Positions 51,601 through 60,600 of a DNA stretch of 64,000 bases are shown one piece after another (the stretch's first letter is position 1; every line of letters begins with the position of its first letter). Position numbers and translations under genes: made by a program. The stretch comes from Nereocystis luetkeana (Eukaryota; Sar; Phaeophyceae; Laminariales; Laminariaceae), in NCBI GenBank assembly GCA_031213475.1, contig JARUPZ010000018.1, positions 10,439,894 to 10,503,893 of the forward strand. The letters are read 5' to 3'. Under the pieces are notes generated by a model, which saw only the letters and a list, made by a program, of their open reading frames with translations, was not told where the DNA came from and made no database searches.

Positions 51601-54600
51601 AGGGGGTGTTACCTCATCCCAGGTGTCGTCTTCAGGCACAGGCCTTGTCAGGTCCTCCCTGTACTGGTGTGCCTTCAGATTGCTCCAAACCACTTGGGGC
51701 AAGTCCTTGCAGCTGATGCACAGTTACAAAACAAAAAAAACAATACAACGAAGCAAGGCAAGCAAGGCAAGCAAGGCAAGCAAGGCAAGCAAGGCAAGCA
51801 AGGCAAGCAAGGCAAGCAAGGCAAGCAAGGCAAGCAAGGCAAGCAAGGCAAGCAAGGCAAGCAAGGCAAGCAAGGCAAGCAAGGCAAGCAAGGCAAGCAA
51901 GGCAAGCAAGGCAAGCAAGGCAAGCAAGGCAAGCAAGGCAAGCAAGGCAAGCAAGGCAAGCAAGGCAAGCAGGGCAAGCAAGGCAAGCAGGGCAAGCAGG
52001 GCAAGCAAGGCAAGCAAGGCAAGCAAGGCAAGCAAGGCAAGCAACCTCAAGTACCGATGACGACATGTGAAGAGCAAAACAGGCTTGGGAGAGAAAGCCA
52101 TGCATTGTACTACACAGCAGCTGTAGCTTGCCAGCATTCCCACCGAAACGATTCCTCCGCTGAGAGCCAAAAGCCACAGGTCAGGTCAGCTAACCCCCGC
52201 CCTCTTTACATCCTCGTCAATTCCTGCGATGATGGCTGCTAGAACCCAAGACAGCTACCCCTGCCCTCCTCTTCTTGGCATTCGACGCCGTCATCCGTTA
52301 GCAAGTTCGCCTCACAAGCTGTTCTTATTAATAGTAGGATGCCGCTCCCCGTAATGCGACTAGCCCAAAACCTCCCGTTTCGCTTCGCGCGTAGCGCAAG
52401 CAATGTCTGCCTGGTCGAAGAAAACCCGACGTGCTCCGCGGTCTGTGGCCATACGACCACGGCTATGCATGGCATGAGCACACGGGAGCATTCCTCTACG
52501 TCCTCGTCAGTCCCTCCGTTGAGAACAACAGCAAGGCCACAAGACAACTACCCTACCCCCCCCATCAAACAATGAGCAGTGTAGAGTGTGTTCGTGCTGT
52601 ACCTGTCCTGAAAGAGGCGCAAGAAGTCTTCCAACCGCAACAGGCCGTCTCCGTCCTCGTCGTAGTTTCTGCCGTGTACACAATGTTGACGATGTGCACG
52701 ATGCGCACCCAAATGTACACACAGGGTTCGCGTTGCAAAACATGGAGGTTAGAGGCATCATACGCGGGCTGTCAACGTCGCGATGAACAACGAACGTCAA
52801 GCCAGGACAAAACACGTGCATACCGGGTATGTGTCGTCGTTCGAACCCGGCGGTCCACCAGTAGTGGTTAACCTCGAATCGTACTCTTACGGGGGACCAT
52901 AGTAAATAGGACCTGCAGTACACACGAAAATCTAGATATTTCCCTATTTTTACAAACAAGATTTGGTCCTATTTACTATGGTCCCCCGTAATAGCGCATG
53001 GGGGGTGGGGTTCGAACCCAGGCGGGTTCCCAGAACACCAAACAAGTACTTAACGTGCCTTTTTTTCCTCGCGGAAAGCTTAAGTAAAGGCGTCACTAAG
53101 TAAAAGTCGATGAAAATCGACGAGCAGTAAACCCCATCTATGCGCGATAGAACTAAAGCCACGTTTATACCAAAGAAGAGAAGGGGAGACGCAAAATGAC
53201 CACGGCCTACGTCCAGAAAGCTGGAGACAAAAAGTGATCAGTAGGAAAATATATATTTATCTAAAATACACCGTGGCAGCAGACAGCGTGCGATGAACGA
53301 ACGTCAAACCAAAGCGAAACAGGTGCATCCTCAAATCAAATACACAGTAGCAGCAGCAGTAGACAACGTGCGATGAACAAACGCCAGGCCAAAAAGACGA
53401 AACAACTGCATACCATCCAAGGAATACGAAGCAGCAGCAGCAGCAGCAGCAGACAACGTGAGAAGCACAGACAGACGAAACACGAAAAACACGCATAACA
53501 TAAGCAACACCGCGTGAAGAAACAGCACAAACGAAACGATGCTTGTGTCCCTGCATGTCGATACGACCGACCAGTGTGCGCACCCCGGAGAGACCATCAA
53601 TACCTCCTATTTCACCATCCAGACCACCAAGATGTTTTAGGGCAGATCGATTTCAGATCTCTACCAGACACGGTCTGCCGTACTTCAGCGTGGCGGGTGG
53701 GAGACACAACACATAAAGTACATGGCATAATCCATGTTTCCTGGGTTGGATCTGTACTATGCAGACGCTGCACAGCATCTCATAACGGCAGGTTAGTATG
53801 ATCTAGACGATCTGTCTGTAGATGATCTGTACGGTACATATCTTGCACAACGTATAATAACGGGCAGACTACATTAGAATCAAGGTGATCTATCTGATCT
53901 ATCGGTAGATGATCTACCTGATCTGCAGATGATCGAGATCGTGTTTTTGTCCGAGGTGAGGTTGCAAGTGTGATGATATCGTGATGTTATTACTATCGAG
54001 CGCCTGCTGTAGGAAGGCATCACAGCAGCACGAACATCATCAGCATGCCGCGCGACTGTCGCCTAACATGGTAGCTCCTAAAGTTGCGCTTCGAACAAAA
54101 CACCGTACCCAAGCGAAGGGAGCGCACCACTTATCCGATATAAGGAATGACACACCCAGCTGGGTACGAGACGAAACAAAAAGAGTCCTACGTAACCCAA
54201 AGGCCAATCAACCAATGCTATTTTTTCTCATGCACAGCAGTGTATGCCAACCATTTCCTCGAACAAGTGGTACCGAGCTCTACTGACCCAAGCAGCCCGG
54301 GCCGCTTCGTGCGACCAATGCTACTGTAATCTCGCGCATGTTTTCGATATCCCCCCTCCTCCTGCGCTAAAACCAAGAGTAAAAAACAAACAAAATACAC
54401 TTGTACAGGATGAAACCACTCTCACGAGCAGCCCCGACACCACACCATATGGAGGGTGAGAGGCACACACCCTAAACAGCCGACATCGTAACTCAAGCTA
54501 TATATATATATATCAATACAAATATTACTATTAGATTATCTTCACAAAAAAGAGACCGGTGAAATAGTAATATTATTAATAGTTCACACTGTTGTTGTTC

Positions 54601-57600
54601 TCACATGAACTCATCGCCACGAAATCTATCCATGGTGACAGGGCAGCCTCCAACAAACTCTGATGGAGTGGAAGAATACTTGCATACCCTGGAACATATT
54701 ATTAATATTAGCACCTGAAAAACTTGTTGACACGCTCGTCGGTAGGCTTGCAGCGGTCGTGACAGCAGCTGTCGATGAAGCTCGCAGCACCCACTCTGTC
54801 CATCATGCCGTCGGCGTTCTTCAAACACGGAAACGGGAAGCAGAAAAAAAAAAAACACAAAAAAGCGAGAGAAAAAAACGCATTTTTTAAAAGCAAATTA
54901 TACACAACAGGCAAGCACCGCTCTCCTCCAATAACTCTACAGAGTACTGGCGCGGGTGCAAGAGCCACTGCTGTGCTTCTAATATGATCCGTTTGCGATG
55001 TTTTCATGTGTTACGTGGGTTTTAAATGACGATGTTTTGATGTATCGTGTTACGATGTTTTGATATCTGGAGTGTACTGCCACAACCCCGGACGGCTCAG
55101 ATAGATCATACGGACCATCCCCATGTGATGATCTACAGTAGGTCCTTCAGGGCAGATAGATCCCTGAACTGTATGATCTAGTTCATTTGCCCGGTGGGAG
55201 CCGTGTAATCTGCATGATCTAGCACACGTTTTCTAGGTTGGATATGTACTACACAGACCTGCACAAGAGCTCGTAACTGCTGCAGGTTAGGATCTACGTG
55301 GATGATCTATCCGTAGATAATCTGCCCGACGCGTGAGCGTGTAATGTTTTGGTGTCGTTATTATGGCGATTTTTTTTCGATGTTTCGCTATTGTGATTGT
55401 TTGGGTGGTGGGTTGTTTCCTTCACCGGTCTCGGTGAACAGCAAACGCGCCCTCCTGCTTGCCCACGGCAACACAACACACACGACACGCCGAAGGTATA
55501 TCAATAGTACAAACAGTACACTTTCGCAACTGTAGGGGCTTTCGATCACAAAAACCAAGAACTCCGACATAACCTTCGGTTTTTGACCCGATCAGTATCA
55601 ACGACGTAGATGTCTATCTAGTGGCTAACCTCGCATACTCGTACTACTGGCGTATGGCGGCAGGGGGTTGAATTGAATCCCGGCGGGTCCCCCCTCCCCG
55701 AAAAAACTATCATCGCGCTGAAACCTTGAGAGCGTGATTTAGCAAAAGTCGATGAAAGTCGACGAGGCATGTGAATGGTGAACCCCCTGTACATGCGACA
55801 TAAAAACGAAGCCATGCTTATATCGGGGGGGGGGGGGGGGGGGGGGGGGGCAAGAACAAGGGGGGACATCTGTGACGACGGTTTCTTGTCCAGCGAGCGG
55901 GAAAGCGAATGCGATGGTTAAAAATATATAAAGAAAAGAAAAAAAAGTGGAATAATTTGGTTACTGTCGTAGAACATACTTACAGGTGGCGAGTTCGTTG
56001 TGCACACAAACTTTTTGTCATATTCTGTAGATCACTGAAAAAACTGCAAGCCTCGCACTACTGTAGCCTATAGTAGGCGCGATCGAAGTATCACATCGAG
56101 CTTGCAAGTATGAGCTCCCCGGAAAATTCACGGAAAAAAACAAAATCTGAAAAATAAAAAATAACCCTTCATCGAATTATCGTTCGAGGAAAAATTCTTG
56201 GAAATAAACCAAAATTCTAGAAAAGAAAAAACAAAAAAGAAAAAGCAGCAACATCAAACTCTACCTTAACACTCCTAAATAGTATACCGGTATACCTGAA
56301 AGTCGCGGAACCACTGTTCGAAAATAGCGAGGGGCTTGGGCAGGAGCTTCCCCCACCCATCGAGGAGAGTGGCCCGCGCGACTGTTACTTGGCGGCGAGT
56401 GATGACCCACACGTCATCGCTCCTGCTCACCAAGCAACACAAGGAAAGAGCACGAAGACAGGTGAAGAAAAGATGCTGCTAGTAACGAAGGCAGATAGGT
56501 CAAAGCGACGTAGTCAAGTGAAACCAATCACAGAGATATCGCAAAGAGATATGACAAGAGATATGGCAGACATGTCACGGGTGCACGGAGAGACAAACCG
56601 AAGCGAGAGACATCACAGAGAAAGCACAAATAGCAGAGATATCTTGCATCGAAGAGATCTCAAGGAGGCAGTAAAGAGGGACGTCAATCGGACTGAACGT
56701 ACAGATTTAATCCATTTCCACATCAAAGGTAGACGGGAGGCAAAAAAACACACACACACCTGGTACTACTCTGTTGAATAGAATCACCGTTCACTACTGA
56801 CGTCAGATTCCAAACGGGTTTGGCATAATGCACGTAAGTCGAGAGCGGAGTCAAAAATAGACAGACGTACGGCAGATCAAACCTTCCATTGATCGTCAGA
56901 CAGGCTGCAGAAAGACCGAGAGCAGGCTACAGCCAGGGGAGGGGCCCCAACAGACCGAACGCGGGCCGAAGACAGGGCAAAGACAACCCATACACAGTCC
57001 AAGAACATACCAAAAACAGACCACAACAACAGAAACAGCGGCCTTCTCCAAAGCTTCTACAGTAGTAGTCACAGGGTTTCAACATGTGATTCGTGTTACG
57101 AAAAACCGTAAGCCCGATTGAGCGGCTCAACCAAAGCCGCAACGCGACACACCTGCGTTCCTTGGAAAACTGACAGGAGGGAGAGATACTGTAGTTGCTT
57201 CTTCGGCGCACTGTAAAACATCCTGCCCGTACTTTTAACGACCACTGCTGCGGTAAACTACTCCTGTACTGTACTGCTGTACCAGGTATACCGTTTCAAT
57301 CGATCCGATTTTTTTATAGTTTCTATCAATAGCTGTCGAATGATCGTTCTACTGCGCCGGTAAACTACTCCTGTACTGTACTGTACTGCTGTACCAGGTA
57401 TACCGTTTCAATCGATCCGATTTTTTTTATAGTTTCTATCAATAGCTGTCGAATGATCGTTCTAGTGTTCGGCTCGGTCTCTCGCGGCCCCGCTCTCTGC
57501 CCCTCCTCTCCCCTCCCCTCTCCTCCCCTCCCCCGGCGGTGTCTGTAAACGAAAACTCACCGCAAACCGATGTCCCCGAGTCGTCTTGAGTTGCTCCGAT

Positions 57601-60600
57601 ATAAACCTTCAACGCTGCGGCGCTCGCCCTTTGCACCTCCGTGGTAACCTCCGATGTACGAATCGGCACCGGTTCCACCGCTTCCGCTGGTTCCCCTGGT
57701 CAGTTTCAGCTCCACATCTTTGCTAGCCATGCGTGCCATGCGGGCCACCCGGCGACGAACCTTGAGCAGGGCAAGAAACACGGAACAATTGAAATCATGA
57801 CCGATACTGCTAAGTGAAAAAGTGCTATATTTGTCGTACTCAAGTGCAAGGCCTGCAAAGAGGGGTGGATGGTGAGCGAAAACGTGTGATGAGTCACAGA
57901 GTGATACGTGCACGCACCCCTGGCCGTGGCACGCATCCGTACTGATTATGCGAAACCCCTCGGTTGCAACGGTTGAAGGGCCGTGTCAGCCAGAAAAAAA
58001 TCGGTTCAAAAGTGACCCCCCTGCCGTCGGAACGATCGGTGTAGAAAGAGGACAAACACCACCAATCGATAACAACGGCAAGACGGTCCCTGTCGTGCGG
58101 GGCCTGCCTGCCTGCCTGCCTCCGTCTCACCTCCCACACTTCGGTGTTGCTGTGCATCTCCAGCTTGAAAGACCGGGCCATCTTCGTGGGCTCAGGCACC
58201 TATTCACCCAAGACAAGAATCGAATCACGCCACGCACGGTGAACCATGGAGCAACGCGTGAGATGCCGAGAGGAGGGAGGGAGGGAGGGAGGGAGGGAGG
58301 GAGTCGGCCAAAACACGCGACACATGTTTTGTACGTGGAAGTGTGGTGAGCTTAACCCTTGAAGTACTGTTTTCGGGAAATACACCTCTACTTGGAATTA
58401 GAGTGGGATCATTTTTGGAGTTGGCAAAAAAATGTTTTCACCAATCCGCTCGAGGACGAAAAAAGAAGAAGTTGAAAACAGGCAGTGTCAAGCGCCAGAC
58501 TGCCTTCCTTGGACTACTCTGTCATGGAGCACAAAACACGTACCTGGTACCTGCCTGGTATGTAAACAGGATGCCTTTTGCCTTTGGTTCAACTCACTTC
58601 TGCCCGTCCCGCTGAAAAAAAAAAGAATAGTCAACAGAGTTGCTGCCTACGCCAACGTCGATGTGCAGGTCGATGTCATTGTTAATGCCCCATGCTCACG
58701 TTCAGGCCCGTGTCTTTTACCTATACTTATATCGGAGTCAGCGCCGGGGGTTATGTTTTAGGCCTCGGTCATAGCAAATAGTTCAGATAAATCATTCCCA
58801 CTTCATGAGGTGCTGGTAGATGTTTGAGAGCAGATGTATTGATAGACTCCTGATCTGTATGATATAGCTCCTGCTACCGCGTGGTAGCCGAAAAATCTTC
58901 ACAATCTAGAACATGTCTCCTAGGTTGTATCTGCACTACGTACACAGATTCTGCACAACATATCATAACGGCAGGTTTTATGAGTATGATCTATCTGTAG
59001 ATGATCTATCTGTAGATGATCTATCTGTAGGTGATCTGCCTGATCGACTACACAGATTCTGCACAACATATCATAACGGCAGGTTTTATGAGTATGATCT
59101 ATCTGTAGATGATCTATCTGTAGGTGATCTGCCTGATCGACGTGTGGTATGACCCATCGATGCCAGGGTCTCTGCGTTATGTTTAGGTTGTGTCGACTGC
59201 GATGTCGACCTAACACACCATACATACCCCACCCCCACCCCTAACCCCCTCCCCATCTCCTCTTCCTCCACCCTACAACTCCCTCTATCCTATACCCTCA
59301 TACTCACACCCTTTTTTCTCCAACAAGGGCCCCACCATCACAGTATTATACAGTACTATTAAGGGGGACCATAGTTAATAGGACCAAATATTGCTAGTAA
59401 AAATAGGGAAATATATAGGGTTTTGTGTCGACCGTAGGTCCTATTTAATATGGTCCTCCGTAATAGCCCCCCCCCCCCCCCCCCCCCCCCCCTACCCCGA
59501 TACCGCCTCAGTATCACCTTGCTGTCGAAGCTCAGCACGACCGTGGCACCCCGCACTCTCGCCCCGTGTCCCCGCAACCCCCCCGTCCCCTCCATCTCAG
59601 TCTCGTCTACGAACTCCTCCAACAGGTGGAGGGCCCGGACGGCCAGCCGCTGCCGCCGCGCGTGATTGGCCGGAGCCGAAGCATTGTCGGCGGAAACCGA
59701 GGCGTGTTTGATGGGGGCGACATCCATATTATCGTCGCCTTCCTGCTTGGCAGCGGGGAGGGGTAAAGGTTTGTAGCAGAGGAGCGAGGCGTCGCGATTG
59801 TATCGTAAGGAAGGGAGAGAGGGAGGGAGGGGGGGAGGGCGGGTTGGTATCAGTTGATGCGTTGAAGGACATCGGTCTGTAGTCGTGCAGCGTACGCTCG
59901 TGTAGGAGCTAGAAGCTACGTACTCGCGCTCATGTGCTAAATAATACCGTACCAGGTACAGTAGGTACAATTCTGGCCGGAAAAGCAAAGAAAGCTCGGG
60001 ACGTATCTACACACCTCTGGCAGATCATGTACATATCATCTACAAATCATTTACAGATCATTCCCGCTTGATCTAGATATTTCAAGGAAGACAAATAGAT
60101 CTCTATCCCTGATCTGTGTGATCTGTATGATCTAGCTCATGTTACCGGGTGGGAGGCGTATATTCTGTACTTCTAGCACATGTTTTCTGGGTTGGATCTG
60201 TACCAGACAGATCCTGCACAATCTCTCACCACCGCGCCAGGTGAAGAACTAGATCCAAATGATATATCATATCTGTAGACGATCTGTACTACACAGATCC
60301 TGCACAACACCCAAACGGTCTTTACATTCCCGTAAAGAGTCGAACATTCAACCCCATTTTTACAGCTACTGCCACGCTTCGGGGACAAACTACTTGAAGT
60401 TAGACTAGACCCATTTTTGCAGTGATGACCTTATAGGACGCCATTACGGGGCGGTATGTTATATTAATTAATCAGAACCCAACATGAACCCAAAAACAAA
60501 CAAGGTACCCGGCTGCGTTAACACACCAAGTATGATTCTGATTACTATTACGGGGGGCCATAGTTAATAGGACCAAACACCGTTAGTAAAAATTGTTAAA

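Noticed and set aside
51563..52242. Five overlapping frames of Ser-Lys-Ala, Gly-Lys-Gln or Leu-Pro-Cys repeats
   Set aside because: All derive from the 9-bp GGCAAGCAA array.
57140..57175. 17-base mini-exon between exons 5 and 6
   Set aside because: Exon 5 joins exon 6 directly in phase and completes the ubiquitin-like fold, so no extra exon is needed; the same holds for the candidate near 56,890.
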